Translations under genes and position numbers: made by a program
Notes under the pieces: model-generated
Seen by the model: the letters and a program-made list of their open reading frames with translations, nothing else
Databases searched by the model: none
What the model was told of the DNA's origin: nothing
Assembly (NCBI GenBank): GCA_017958225.1
Contig: JAGDDD010000041.1
Location: forward strand, 1 to 53,407
Direction of reading: 5' to 3'
Origin: Alphaproteobacteria bacterium
GTDB lineage: Bacteria; Pseudomonadota; Alphaproteobacteria; CAAHEQ01; UBA3637
Length of the DNA stretch: 53,407 nt
Part shown: in pieces, positions 42,974 to 50,921 of the stretch
Numbering within the stretch: the first letter of the stretch is position 1
Layout of the letters: every line of letters begins with the position of its first letter

Positions 42974-43002
42974 TTGATTTTAATACCATTTGGGTGTATA
43001 AT
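42974..43002 (+). promoter_or_regulatory. Promoter of the 43036 gene
   Basis: TTGATT directly after the TAG stop, 17-base spacer, TATAAT: a copy of the arrangement at 42159. Confidence 0.75.
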
Positions 43003-43035
43003 ATGCCTATAATCATTTAAACAAAGGAGAAGAAA

Positions 43036-44166
43036 ATGGCAGATGAAACGTTTGCAGATTTGATGAGCCGCGCGACTTTTAAATATTCAAAAGCCGGCGA
43101 TTTACTTATTTGTGTAGATGGTGCTACCTTCAAGTTAAATCAAAAGAAAAATAAAACGCTGCTTGAGTTATCGGTGGAACAAGGTTGGGATATCGGGCAG
43201 AATGCGATGCCACCGGAAGTCGCTAAGTGGATTAATGACTTTTTAGCGGCCTATAAAGAGGGTAAATTGTGGGCAAATGCTCTTGTTTCTGCTATGGCGA
43301 AATTAAAACGTAATGCCGAAACAGGGAGCACGGAGACTTTTTATGAGGTGGCGCTTTCCGATCCACATGTTCTTGCTACATTAGATCCACGCATTCTTAC
43401 CACTTTACCTCCAAGTGATCTGGCCAGGTTGGATCCGACAGTCCTTGCTACTTTGGGTTCGCGCTCTGTGGGGCCGTCTGGGCCTCGTGACCTGGGACCG
43501 GTAAGCCGGTTCCTGTCTGTGAATGACAAAGGTCAGTTGGCTGTTAAAATGGTTTACCTGGGAACGGACGAAGATGGGGTTGTAAGATATGGCATGCCTG
43601 GCGATTATCTGGGTATCGAAAGCTCGTGGTATCCCGGCAAAGATAAACAGATTGGCTATGATGTAGATAACGTGTTGGGTTTGCCGGATGAATCTTCACA
43701 AAATGATCAGACTGTGATTGAATTGCCCTATACGGAAACACCCTCTGCGGAGAATAATCAATCTACCAATTCCAATACATCCACTCCGGGATCCCCGACA
43801 GGCACTGGTGGTAATGGCAAGATCAATCTTGTGGATAATAAAGCACAAGATATGACGAAACCAGAAAACAATTCTGGTGCGCGTATCGTATCGGGTCAGA
43901 CTGTGGCAAAACAGGCTCAAAAAGATGAGAAACATACGAAGAAGGGTAAGCGACTTCTTACTAGCGAACAGAGAAAGGCGCGTCGTCGGAAACCAAGACA
44001 GACAAGGAACAATCCTTCCAAGGATGATAAGGCTCAAAAAAGGTTGCTCGCCGTTCTCACGGCACACTATCGGAAAGAGGGAACAATCACCAGCAATCAA
44101 AGAGTGGTAGGTATGGCCAACAGGGGCGGGAAGCTTATACCAAAAGTAGCAAAAGTTACGCGCTGA
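43036..44166 (+). CDS. Repeat-containing protein, unrecognised
   Basis: A 376-residue protein without signal peptide or membrane segment. Residues about 107-142 hold a short leucine repeat (DPHVLATLDP, RILTTLPPSD, LARLDPTVLATLG), about 11 residues per unit. The middle (235-280) is Asn/Ser/Thr/Gly-rich, and the last 100 residues are very basic (KKGKRLLTSEQRKARRRKPR). A two-part layout of globular head, flexible linker and nucleic-acid-like tail can be seen, but no family. A strong terminator follows. Confidence 0.65.
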   Translation: MADETFADLMSRATFKYSKAGDLLICVDGATFKLNQKKNKTLLELSVEQGWDIGQNAMPPEVAKWINDFLAAYKEGKLWANALVSAMAKLKRNAETGSTETFYEVALSDPHVLATLDPRILTTLPPSDLARLDPTVLATLGSRSVGPSGPRDLGPVSRFLSVNDKGQLAVKMVYLGTDEDGVVRYGMPGDYLGIESSWYPGKDKQIGYDVDNVLGLPDESSQNDQTVIELPYTETPSAENNQSTNSNTSTPGSPTGTGGNGKINLVDNKAQDMTKPENNSGARIVSGQTVAKQAQKDEKHTKKGKRLLTSEQRKARRRKPRQTRNNPSKDDKAQKRLLAVLTAHYRKEGTITSNQRVVGMANRGGKLIPKVAKVTR

Positions 44167-44190
44167 TGGTCCTTGTCAATTATAAAAAAA

Positions 44191-44217
44191 CACCCTCACA
44201 ATGAGGGTGTTTTTTTT
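44191..44217. terminator. Bidirectional terminator
   Basis: CACCCTCA at 44191-44198 pairs perfectly with TGAGGGTG at 44202-44209, with A7 before and T8 after. It ends the island genes on the plus strand and the four-gene array on the minus strand. Confidence 0.92.
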
Positions 44218-44247
44218 ACGGGTAATATGAGCTAGTTTTAAATTATG

Positions 44248-44841
44248 TCACTCATATTCTTTAGGTGGTCGTTTCCCTGGGTTCGCGCGGTGTGCTGCAC
44301 GCAGGCGTTTTTTGTTTTGAGATTTTTGTTTGCAATAGTCTTTATAAGCGTCTTCAAGCACTTGTCTTGTTTCCAGCTTGCTAGCGGCCCTTCCGATCAA
44401 GAATTCGGCTTGGTCTTTGATTTGTGCCTTTTGTTCCTCTGGATTTTTATATCTTTTACGGTTCTGTTCGGCTATGTGGTAGGCACCTATTCTCCACCTT
44501 TCATACTGTGTTGGCTCCTTTTGTGCGTGAAAGGCTTTTTTAGCACCTCTTACACGGTTCTGTACATACCTGTCACGATTCTTTACTTCACGAGAATAAC
44601 GGTAATCTTCTATAATATCAATATCTTGTAAAAATTGTGTATCAGTTGCCTGTTGCGTCAAGTCTTCCACTAGTTCTGTGTAGGTTCCTTTCCCTGCCTT
44701 AGAGAGGATTTCAGCTCGTAACTCAATAGCTTTTTGTAGTTCTTCTTGTGTAAAAGTCACTTTTTGGGCTTTTTTGTCCATGTATTTTTGCACGGATGGT
44801 TTAGAATTTTGTTCGTTGTGTCTGACTGGTTTTACTGTCAT
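44248..44841 (-). CDS. Basic coiled protein of the tRNA-Leu array, gene 4
   Basis: A 197-residue charged, helix-rich protein without signal or membrane segment. FTQEELQKAIELRAEIL (about 30-46) closely resembles YTQEELKEAIRFRAEIN of array gene 1. KKAFHAQKEPTQYERWRIGAYHIAEQ and LEDAYKDYCKQ resemble the second shared motif. Leader AACAACACATAGGAGAAA is shared with array genes 1 and 3. Arg uses AGA and AGG codons often. No known family. Confidence 0.65.
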   Translation of the reverse strand: MTVKPVRHNEQNSKPSVQKYMDKKAQKVTFTQEELQKAIELRAEILSKAGKGTYTELVEDLTQQATDTQFLQDIDIIEDYRYSREVKNRDRYVQNRVRGAKKAFHAQKEPTQYERWRIGAYHIAEQNRKRYKNPEEQKAQIKDQAEFLIGRAASKLETRQVLEDAYKDYCKQKSQNKKRLRAAHRANPGKRPPKEYE

Positions 44842-44877
44842 ATTGATTTCTCCTATGTGTTGTTAATTTTTTGAGGG

Positions 44878-45198
44878 TTAGTCTTTTACAAAGTTTTTAT
44901 TCATTGGGTTGGTTTTTGGGACGTAATGACCCACCCTATTTATCTGCACCTGATCAAAGAAGGGGCGTTCTTTTTTGGGCAGTTTAAGATACTCACTGTA
45001 AGTTTTTAAAAGATTCGCAGCAAATTTCTTGTCTTTTTGAGCTTTTTCAGTAAATTCCTTACCTTTCTTCTCGCAGATATCTTCGTATACATCTTGATGA
45101 AGTGCGGTATTCTCAAGGCTATCGATGGTGGCACGAGCGTAGATATGCGCGAGCCAGATAATAGCATCTTCCAGTTTAGTTGTCTTTTTGCCTCTCAT
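44878..45198 (-). CDS. Basic coiled protein of the tRNA-Leu array, gene 3
   Basis: A 106-residue charged protein. EKAQKDKKFAANLLKTYSEYLKLPKKER (split here as EKAQKDKKFAANLLK and TYSEYLKLPKKER) resembles SKAQKNPDYAYWAVQ and AYRDHCKIPLEGRE of array gene 1. The leader AACAACACATAGGAGAAA is identical to that of gene 4. No membrane segment. Function unknown. Confidence 0.6.
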   Translation of the reverse strand: MRGKKTTKLEDAIIWLAHIYARATIDSLENTALHQDVYEDICEKKGKEFTEKAQKDKKFAANLLKTYSEYLKLPKKERPFFDQVQINRVGHYVPKTNPMNKNFVKD

Positions 45199-45227
45199 GT
45201 CAATTTCTCCTATGTGTTGTTGATTGT

Positions 45228-45668
45228 TTAAGATTTTTGATGTCCGCCATCGTCAAGGTATTGCAATTGGGGCATTTGATGCTTCTTAAGGCGTCGCGGT
45301 TGCGTTTTCTTCACGCCTCGTGCCTGAGCCTTCTTCACGCCGCGCACTTGAGTTTTCTTTTGGCCTTGTTTTTGAGCCCGCTTCACACGCCGTTTTTGGG
45401 CCTTCTTTTTGCATCTTACGCGCCGTCCTTTGCCACGTCGCGTGGGGGAGCCCTGTTCATCCTCTTCTGAGAACTCTTGTTCTTCGGCGGCTTTTGCTAG
45501 CAAGATTAGGCGTATCTTTGTGTATTGTTTTTCCCATTCTTCCTGATACTTTCCCTTTTCCCAGTTCAGTTTATCTGCGCAGGCTTGATCGGCAAGCTCT
45601 TTGGCTCGCGCGTCAATAATTGTTTCTAACATAGGGTTATGTAATTCTTTCTTTGCCTTCTTTGGCAT
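45228..45668 (-). CDS. Basic protein with octapeptide repeats, array gene 2
   Basis: A 146-residue protein. IIDARAKEL near the start recalls the AIxxRAEI motif of genes 1 and 4. From residue 87 to 134 it consists of six tandem octapeptides: KKKAQKRR, VKRAQKQG, QKKTQVRG, VKKAQARG, VKKTQPRR, LKKHQMPQ. The tail resembles histone-H1-like bacterial proteins and should bind nucleic acid or another polyanion. The leader is a looser version of the array consensus (TTAGGGAAAC). Confidence 0.65.
   Translation of the reverse strand: MPKKAKKELHNPMLETIIDARAKELADQACADKLNWEKGKYQEEWEKQYTKIRLILLAKAAEEQEFSEEDEQGSPTRRGKGRRVRCKKKAQKRRVKRAQKQGQKKTQVRGVKKAQARGVKKTQPRRLKKHQMPQLQYLDDGGHQKS
45267..45410 (-). repeat. 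Six degenerate 24-bp tandem repeats
   Basis: They encode the octapeptide K/V-K-K-A/T-Q-x-R-G units of array gene 2. The DNA copies have diverged, so the repeat is older than a recent slippage event. Copy number may vary between strains. Confidence 0.75.
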
Positions 45669-45724
45669 ATCAGTTTCCCTAATATCTTGTTTGGATTGGT
45701 CAGAAAACTCAAATAACGCGGGTT

Positions 45725-46027
45725 CTACATTGCATTTTGTGATTGTTGGTTTTGTCTTTTAAAATCGAACTTTTTCAAGTTTATAAGTCTCCGCTTATCC
45801 GCCTCACGTCCTTCGAGAGGGATTTTGCAGTGATCTCTATAAGCTTGTACCGCCCAATATGCGTAATCAGGATTTTTCTGTGCTTTGGACATTAAGGATC
45901 TAACTGTCCATGGGAACGCCTTCGCCTGTTTAGCTTTCTCTGCGGATGCCGCCCCAACATTAATCTCAGCTCGAAAACGAATGGCTTCCTTTAATTCTTC
46001 TTGTGTGTAGTTATCTTTTTTTGTCAT
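45725..46027 (-). CDS. Basic coiled protein of the tRNA-Leu array, gene 1
   Basis: A 100-residue protein with YTQEELKEAIRFRAEIN (about 7-23), a linker, and SLMSKAQKNPDYAYWAVQ followed by AYRDHCKIPLEGREADKRR. The frame is open upstream through the tRNA gene; the ATG at 46027 with AGGAGAAACAGAC before it is the true start. It lies 30 bases downstream of tRNA-Leu with no terminator between, so the tRNA promoter can drive it. Function unknown. Confidence 0.65.
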   Translation of the reverse strand: MTKKDNYTQEELKEAIRFRAEINVGAASAEKAKQAKAFPWTVRSLMSKAQKNPDYAYWAVQAYRDHCKIPLEGREADKRRLINLKKFDFKRQNQQSQNAM

Positions 46028-46057
46028 GTCTGTTTCTCCTATATGTTGTTCTTTAAT

Positions 46058-46146
46058 TGGTGCGGAAAGCCGGAATCGAACCGGCACGGGAGCAAAGTCC
46101 CAACAGATTTTAAGTCTGTTGCGTCTACCTATTCCGCCATATCCGC
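46058..46146 (-). tRNA. tRNA-Leu (anticodon TAA)
   Basis: 89-base type II tRNA with encoded CCA. The anticodon loop is CTTAAAA (anticodon TAA), the variable arm GGGACTTTGCTCCC, and the T arm GCCGGTTCGATTCCGGC. Acceptor GCGGATA pairs with TTTCCGC except for one T-T opposition at the sixth pair. It borders the accessory region. Confidence 0.93.
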
Positions 46147-46159
46147 AACCACAATGCAT

Positions 46160-46188
46160 ATTTTACTCGTTTTTCGCAAAAAAGTAAA
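46160..46188 (-). promoter_or_regulatory. Promoter of tRNA-Leu(TAA) and the array
   Basis: Minus strand TTTACT, 17-base spacer, TAAAAT, about 13 bases before the tRNA. Confidence 0.55.
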
Positions 46189-46205
46189 GTCTTTTTTGAA
46201 AAAAC

Positions 46206-46234
46206 TTGCCTTTTTGTTTTTTATATGCTATTCC
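46206..46234 (+). promoter_or_regulatory. Possible promoter of dut-ettA
   Basis: TTGCCT, 17-base spacer, TATTCC. The expected start point is only a few bases before the dut ATG, and no Shine-Dalgarno is visible. Confidence 0.4.
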
Positions 46235-46244
46235 TGCAGTTAAG

Positions 46245-46697
46245 ATGAAGTTGAAAATCAAATATTTACCCAATTATTTGCCCGACTGGCCGCGTTTAGC
46301 GTTTGCTCATCCGGGCGATTCCGGACTGGATTTGCGTGCCGCCATAGCCGAGCCTTTGGTGTTAAAGGCCGGACAGCGTGCTTTGGTGCCCAATGGGGTC
46401 CAAATGGAGATGGAAGCGGATAGCAGTGACTATGAAGTGCAAATACGCCCGCGTTCCGGTTTGGCGGCTAAAGCCGGTTTGTTTGTGCTTAACACGCCGG
46501 GCACCATAGATTGGGGCTATCGCGGAGAATATAAGACCATTTTATTTAATTCCAGCACAGAAGATGTGACTATTCAGCCGGGGGATCGTATCTCTCAAGC
46601 GGTGGTTTGCCCGATTGTCCGCCCGCAAATCGAGGAAGTGACCGATATGTCTGCAACGCAACGCGGCGACAAGGGCTTTGGATCTTCGGGAGTGTAA
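46245..46697 (+). CDS. dut: dUTP diphosphatase
   Basis: Hydrolyses dUTP to dUMP and pyrophosphate, limiting uracil in DNA and supplying thymidylate synthesis. The 150 residues contain all five motifs: GDSGLDLRAA, IRPRSGLAAKAG, GTIDWGYRGEYK, PGDRISQAVV, and RGDKGFGSSGV. The start at 46245 gives the usual length; no ribosome binding site is evident. ettA follows three bases after the stop. The paralogue at 37.1 kb lacks most of these motifs. Confidence 0.96.
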   Translation: MKLKIKYLPNYLPDWPRLAFAHPGDSGLDLRAAIAEPLVLKAGQRALVPNGVQMEMEADSSDYEVQIRPRSGLAAKAGLFVLNTPGTIDWGYRGEYKTILFNSSTEDVTIQPGDRISQAVVCPIVRPQIEEVTDMSATQRGDKGFGSSGV

Positions 46698-46700
46698 AGC

Positions 46701-48377
46701 ATGCCGGCGTATCAATATATTTATGTAATGAACGATTTGTGCAAGACTTGGCCTGACGGGCGCGAGGTCTTGAAAAACATTTCTTTGTCGTTTCTGCCCG
46801 GGGCAAAAATCGGTGTGTTGGGTGTCAATGGCGCCGGTAAATCGACCTTGTTAAAGATCATGGCCGGTATAGATAAAGATTTCCGCGGTGAAGCGTGGGC
46901 GGCTGACGGTGTGCGCGTCGGTTACCTGGAGCAAGAGCCGAAATTGGACCCGACCAAAACCGTGGGCGAAAATGTCATGGATGGTGTTGCGCCTGTGCGC
47001 GATTTGCTCAAACGCTTTGAAGAAGTCTCCGCGGCTTTTGCCGATGAAAATGCGGATATGGATGCCTTGTTGGCAGAGCAGGCAGCCTTGCAAGAGAAAA
47101 TAGACGCGTGTAACGGTTGGGAGATTGAGAGAACGCTGGAGATTGCCATGGACGCACTGCGTTGTCCGCCGGCCGATTGGCCTGTGGATAAACTGTCGGG
47201 TGGGGAAAGACGCCGCGTGGCTTTGTGCCGCCTGTTGCTGTCTAAACCAGATTTGTTGTTGCTTGACGAGCCGACAAACCACCTGGACGCCGAATCGGTG
47301 GAGTGGTTGCAACAGCACCTGAAGGCCTATGAAGGCACCATTGTGATGGTGACGCATGACCGCTATTTTTTGGACAATGTGACCGGCTGGATTTTAGAAA
47401 TTGACCGCGGGCATGGGATACCTTACGAGGGCAACTATTCCAGTTGGTTGGAACAAAAGCACAAACGCTTGATGCAGGAAGAAAAAGACGCCTCGGCCTA
47501 TCAACGCGTGATACAACAGGAACTCAACTGGATACGTCAATCACCGCAGGCACGACACGCGAAATCTAAAGCGCGTATTAAAGCGTATGAAACGTTGGTG
47601 CAGAACGCCAAGCAAGAATCGGTGGCCTCGGCGCAAATCTTTATCCCTGTCGGGCAGCGGTTGGGCGATGTGGTGTTGCAGGCCGAGGGCTTGCGCAAAG
47701 CCTATGGCGACAAGTTGTTGTTTGAGCAACTCAATTTTAATTTGCCGGCCGGTGGTATTGTGGGTGTTATCGGGCCTAATGGCGCGGGTAAGACGACGCT
47801 GATGCGCATCATTGTCGGGCAGGAAAAGCCGGATGAGGGCACTTTGCGCGTTGGCGAAACGGTGCAACTGGGCTATGTGGATCAGACGCGGGATGCTTTG
47901 AACGATAACAATACCGTGTGGCAGGAAATCTCCGAAGGCAAAGATATTTTGACCTTGGGCAAGCGGGAAATCGCGTCGCGGGCTTATGTGGCGCAATTTA
48001 ATTTCAAAGGGCCGGATCAGCAAAAGAAAATAGGGCAGTTGTCCGGCGGTGAGCGCAACCGCGTTCATTTGGCCAAGATGTTGAAAAGTGGGGCCAATGT
48101 GCTTTTGCTCGACGAGCCGACCAATGATTTGGATGTGGATACCTTGCGTGCGCTGGAAGAGGCCCTGTCTGATTTTGCCGGCTGTGCCGTGATTACCTCG
48201 CACGATCGTTGGTTTTTGGACAGGTTGGCAACGCATATTTTGGCTTTTGAAGGCGACAGTCAGGTGGTGTGGTTCGAAGGCAACTATGCCGAATATGAGC
48301 AAGACAGAAAGCGGCGTTTGGGCGCTTTAGCCGATCAGCCGCACCGTATTCACTATAAACCGCTCTCCCGGTCATAG
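46701..48377 (+). CDS. ettA: Energy-dependent translational throttle protein EttA
   Basis: An ABC-F ATPase that binds the ribosomal E site and gates the first elongation step according to ATP/ADP. The 558 residues hold two ABC domains: Walker [10 protein letters not shown] and GPNGAGKTT, signatures [13 protein letters not shown] and [13 protein letters not shown], Walker [13 protein letters not shown] and [12 protein letters not shown]. The inter-domain linker includes [17 protein letters not shown]. Length and the [10 protein letters not shown] start agree with EttA rather than Uup. Confidence 0.96.
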   Translation: MPAYQYIYVMNDLCKTWPDGREVLKNISLSFLPGAKIGVLGVNGAGKSTLLKIMAGIDKDFRGEAWAADGVRVGYLEQEPKLDPTKTVGENVMDGVAPVRDLLKRFEEVSAAFADENADMDALLAEQAALQEKIDACNGWEIERTLEIAMDALRCPPADWPVDKLSGGERRRVALCRLLLSKPDLLLLDEPTNHLDAESVEWLQQHLKAYEGTIVMVTHDRYFLDNVTGWILEIDRGHGIPYEGNYSSWLEQKHKRLMQEEKDASAYQRVIQQELNWIRQSPQARHAKSKARIKAYETLVQNAKQESVASAQIFIPVGQRLGDVVLQAEGLRKAYGDKLLFEQLNFNLPAGGIVGVIGPNGAGKTTLMRIIVGQEKPDEGTLRVGETVQLGYVDQTRDALNDNNTVWQEISEGKDILTLGKREIASRAYVAQFNFKGPDQQKKIGQLSGGERNRVHLAKMLKSGANVLLLDEPTNDLDVDTLRALEEALSDFAGCAVITSHDRWFLDRLATHILAFEGDSQVVWFEGNYAEYEQDRKRRLGALADQPHRIHYKPLSRS

Positions 48378-48403
48378 ATTTTGGCTTTTTTTATAAAAAA
48401 CAC

Positions 48404-48431
48404 TTGCTTTTATTTTCGTTTTCTGTATAAT
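48404..48431 (+). promoter_or_regulatory. Promoter of the DUF4167 gene
   Basis: TTGCTT, 16-base spacer, TATAAT, preceded by ATAAAAAACAC as in the obg and subtilase promoters. Confidence 0.75.
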
Positions 48432-48441
48432 CAGTCACATA

Positions 48442-48499
48442 GGTTCGAAAGGAACCGTTAAGAATCTATCTTTTCCTAAGAAAAATGAGTAAAAGATAG
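48442..48499 (+). promoter_or_regulatory. Structured leader of the DUF4167 gene with a tiny open reading frame
   Basis: Two hairpins: GGTTC/GAACC (48442-48456, loop GAAAG) and a perfect 9-bp stem CTATCTTTT/AAAAGATAG (48466-48499, 16-base loop). ATG AGT AAA AGA TAG (48485-48499) forms a four-codon reading frame in the second hairpin. The leader is about 87 bases, long for this window. Confidence 0.55.
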
Positions 48500-48524
48500 T
48501 AAATTTTATAAACATTGGTGATAA

Positions 48525-49010
48525 ATGAAACAGTCTTTTAAGTATCGCTCCGGCGGGCGTCATGGACGCTTTAACGGGTATCGTTCTAATAATACCATTA
48601 CACGCAACACTGTTTTTGACAGTTCGGGCCCTTGCGGTCGGTTGCGCGGAACAGCTCAACAACTGATGGAAAAATATATGTCTGCGGCTAAAGATATGAA
48701 GCATGCAGATCGTATTCAGGCTGAAATTATGTTCCAATACGCAGATCATTATGCGCGGTTGTTTGCTATGACCCTGAACACTCCGTCAGAAAACGCGCCG
48801 CGTCCTGTGGAAGCCCCCGCGGAAGAGGTTGTGTGCGAACAGCCGGCCCTTGAAGAAGAGGCTGCGCCTGTGGAAGCCGAACCTGCGGCCTCTAACGACT
48901 TGGCGTCCCTGCCTTTTATGGATGCGGTTGTTCCGGAAGAGCCGAAAACAACCAAACTGCACATAAAGCGCAAACAGAACAAAGATTCTGTTGAGCCGGC
49001 CGAAGCGTAA
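48525..49010 (+). CDS. DUF4167 RNA-binding-like protein
   Basis: A 161-residue protein with a basic, Arg/Asn/Gly-rich N-terminus (KYRSGGRHGRFNGYRSNN) and the DUF4167 core: NTVFDSSGPCGRLRGTAQQLMEKYMSAAKD, then HADRIQAEIMFQYADHYARLFA. The rest is Glu/Ala/Pro-rich. This family is alphaproteobacterial and its N-terminus suggests RNA binding. Only one domain copy is present. No clear ribosome binding site is visible (ATTGGTGATAA before the ATG). Confidence 0.88.
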   Translation: MKQSFKYRSGGRHGRFNGYRSNNTITRNTVFDSSGPCGRLRGTAQQLMEKYMSAAKDMKHADRIQAEIMFQYADHYARLFAMTLNTPSENAPRPVEAPAEEVVCEQPALEEEAAPVEAEPAASNDLASLPFMDAVVPEEPKTTKLHIKRKQNKDSVEPAEA

Positions 49011-49036
49011 TCTTTCTTCATAATATAAACTACTTA

Positions 49037-49064
49037 TTAACCAAACATCCGCTAGAACTATAAG
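49037..49064 (+). promoter_or_regulatory. Possible promoter of the fliL operon
   Basis: TTAACC, 16-base spacer, TATAAG. No sigma-28 or sigma-54 motif is apparent. Confidence 0.4.
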
Positions 49065-49087
49065 CAGGGCATTATAGAGGTCAGCGT

Positions 49088-49591
49088 ATGCAAATAGATG
49101 ATGAGATAACAAAGGGAAAAACAGTCGGCTTTGTCCGTATGGTCATTGCTGCGTTGTTTGTTGTGTTTTCCATTTGGATTTTGGTGCATGTTGTTCAATC
49201 TTATCAGACGCCGACACAGGTTGAAGAAGCGCCCGTTGTATGTGATTTACAACCCACTGTTTGGAAGGGGGAATACCTTCTGCCGTTGCCCTCGGTGGCG
49301 GTCAATGTGTTGGCTGACAAAGAAGTGGGGCCTGTGCTGCGCCTCTCTGTTGCCCTGGTGGTGTCTCATCGCTCGGATGTTAAAGACGTCTATAATGCTT
49401 TACCGGCGGTTAAAGAAAGCATTTTGTTGTTTGCGCGCGGTTTGTCGGTGCAGGATATCCACAACCCGGAAGCCTTGTATCGCTTAAAACAAGCCATTTT
49501 GCAACGCGTTCAATGGGTGCTGGCGCCGGTGGTGGTGCAAGATGTACTGATCAGCGAATTGGTGCTGGAAGGTGCTGCGGAGGACAAGTGA
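49088..49591 (+). CDS. fliL: Flagellar basal-body protein FliL
   Basis: FliL surrounds the stator units and supports torque. The 167 residues have a cytoplasmic basic start, TM helix at about 17-37, and a periplasmic domain with VALVVSHRSDVKDVYNALPAVKESILLFARGLS, LKQAILQRVQWVLAPVVVQDVLI. This order matches FliL. TGATG overlap with fliM. Confidence 0.85.
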   Translation: MQIDDEITKGKTVGFVRMVIAALFVVFSIWILVHVVQSYQTPTQVEEAPVVCDLQPTVWKGEYLLPLPSVAVNVLADKEVGPVLRLSVALVVSHRSDVKDVYNALPAVKESILLFARGLSVQDIHNPEALYRLKQAILQRVQWVLAPVVVQDVLISELVLEGAAEDK

Positions 49592-50502
49592 TGGACGAAC
49601 AGGTTTCTTTAAGCACTGTCTTGTCAAACGAGGAAATTAAAGCCTTGTTGTCGCCGGCACAAGAGCGCGGTGCCTGGCATGCGTCCTTTATGAAAATGGA
49701 TGTGCCGTCTGCCCCTGTTACCTGTGGAACAAGTCAGATTTTTGCTCATGTTGCCCAAGCTTTGACTGCGGTGTTCAAAGACAAAACAGGCTCGCCCTTC
49801 GTCAGTTTTGCCACCCCTTGCGTTCAGGAAATGTTGTTAAACGAATACCAAAAGCAACTGATGTCCGATATGTGTATTTTGCCCTTTGTGTCGGACAAGG
49901 ATGCCGGTTTGTTGGTGTTGGACGCTGATTTGGCCTATGCCTTGTTGGATATGATGTTGGGTGGTCGGCGCGGTTTAGGCACGTTGCACAAAGATTCTTA
50001 TACGCACATTGAATCGACGGTGTTACAAGAGCAAATGAAAGCCATGTTGTCGGCGATTTCTGCGACGCTCAAAATGCCCTTACAAGCCGCATCCGCTTTG
50101 CTGGCCCCAGCAGAGGTTTTGACGCACTGTGCGCCGGAAAAGAAACTGATTGGCGAATATAGCGTGCGTTTGGACCAGACAGAAGGGCGCTTGATTTTGG
50201 TTTTGCCTATGTCGGCGCAGGTGGTCGGGGAACAGTTTGAACGCGATAACGCGCCCGCAACGCCGATGTCGGAAGCGATGGCACACCATCTGCAACGGGT
50301 CAATGTGGAAATGTCCGCTGTTTTAAGAAAGCAAAATGTGCCCTTTAAAAACCTGTTTAATTTGAAGAAAGGTCAGTTTCTTGCTTTGAACAAAAACAAG
50401 ACGGTGGTTGTCCAATGCGAGCAGGTTCCTTTGTTTGAAGGCAAATTGACCAGCCAAAAAGATGCCGTTGTCATAGATAAAGGAGTCGCAGGATGCAAGT
50501 AA
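49591..50502 (+). CDS. fliM: Flagellar motor switch protein FliM
   Basis: FliM forms the C-ring and binds phosphorylated CheY. The 303 residues begin with LSNEEIKALL at 11-20, the CheY-binding motif (LSQDEIDALL in other species). The middle domain contains LLDMMLGGRRG; the C-terminal SpoA domain is KGQFLALNKNKTVVVQCEQVPLFEG. The start at 49591 keeps this motif near the N-terminus. It overlaps fliL by 1 base and the next gene by 10. Confidence 0.9.
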   Translation: MDEQVSLSTVLSNEEIKALLSPAQERGAWHASFMKMDVPSAPVTCGTSQIFAHVAQALTAVFKDKTGSPFVSFATPCVQEMLLNEYQKQLMSDMCILPFVSDKDAGLLVLDADLAYALLDMMLGGRRGLGTLHKDSYTHIESTVLQEQMKAMLSAISATLKMPLQAASALLAPAEVLTHCAPEKKLIGEYSVRLDQTEGRLILVLPMSAQVVGEQFERDNAPATPMSEAMAHHLQRVNVEMSAVLRKQNVPFKNLFNLKKGQFLALNKNKTVVVQCEQVPLFEGKLTSQKDAVVIDKGVAGCK

Positions 50503-50921
50503 CACAAGCGCTATATGTGATTCTTTTGGTTTTGTTGGCCATCGCCATTGTGTATGCGATGATTTTGAATTATCGGCTGTCTGTGTTTCAGGACACAAAA
50601 AGAGAAATACTGAAAACTGTGCAAAACTTCCGCCTGATTGTTGAAGATGCCGAACACTCTTTGACGCAAATGCAGAAAAACATTGATTTGACCGCAACGC
50701 AATTACAGCGGGAAATGAAAAAAGCCGTCTTGTTGCGTGACGATTTGGCCTTATTGTTGGACACAGCACGACAAGGCTCGTCTCCACGCCAGGAAACAGA
50801 AGATCAGCCTGTGTTTGAGCCTATGGCACGGCACACGCCGGAGCCGGCGGTTGATGTCTATCAATCTGAAGCCGAAAAGCAATTACAAGATGCCCTAAAA
50901 CGTTTGAAGAGGTCCGCATGA
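50493..50921 (+). CDS. DUF6468 flagellar-associated protein
   Basis: A 142-residue protein with an N-terminal TM helix (about 5-24), a coiled-coil region (RLSVFQDTKREILKTVQNFRL and following, about 28-95), and a charged C-terminus. Size, topology and position directly after fliM match DUF6468. Function unknown. ATGA overlap with the next gene. Confidence 0.75.
   Translation: MQVTQALYVILLVLLAIAIVYAMILNYRLSVFQDTKREILKTVQNFRLIVEDAEHSLTQMQKNIDLTATQLQREMKKAVLLRDDLALLLDTARQGSSPRQETEDQPVFEPMARHTPEPAVDVYQSEAEKQLQDALKRLKRSA

Noticed and set aside
47541-48302. 253-codon frame antisense to ettA
   Set aside because: Shadow of a strongly conserved ABC-F domain.
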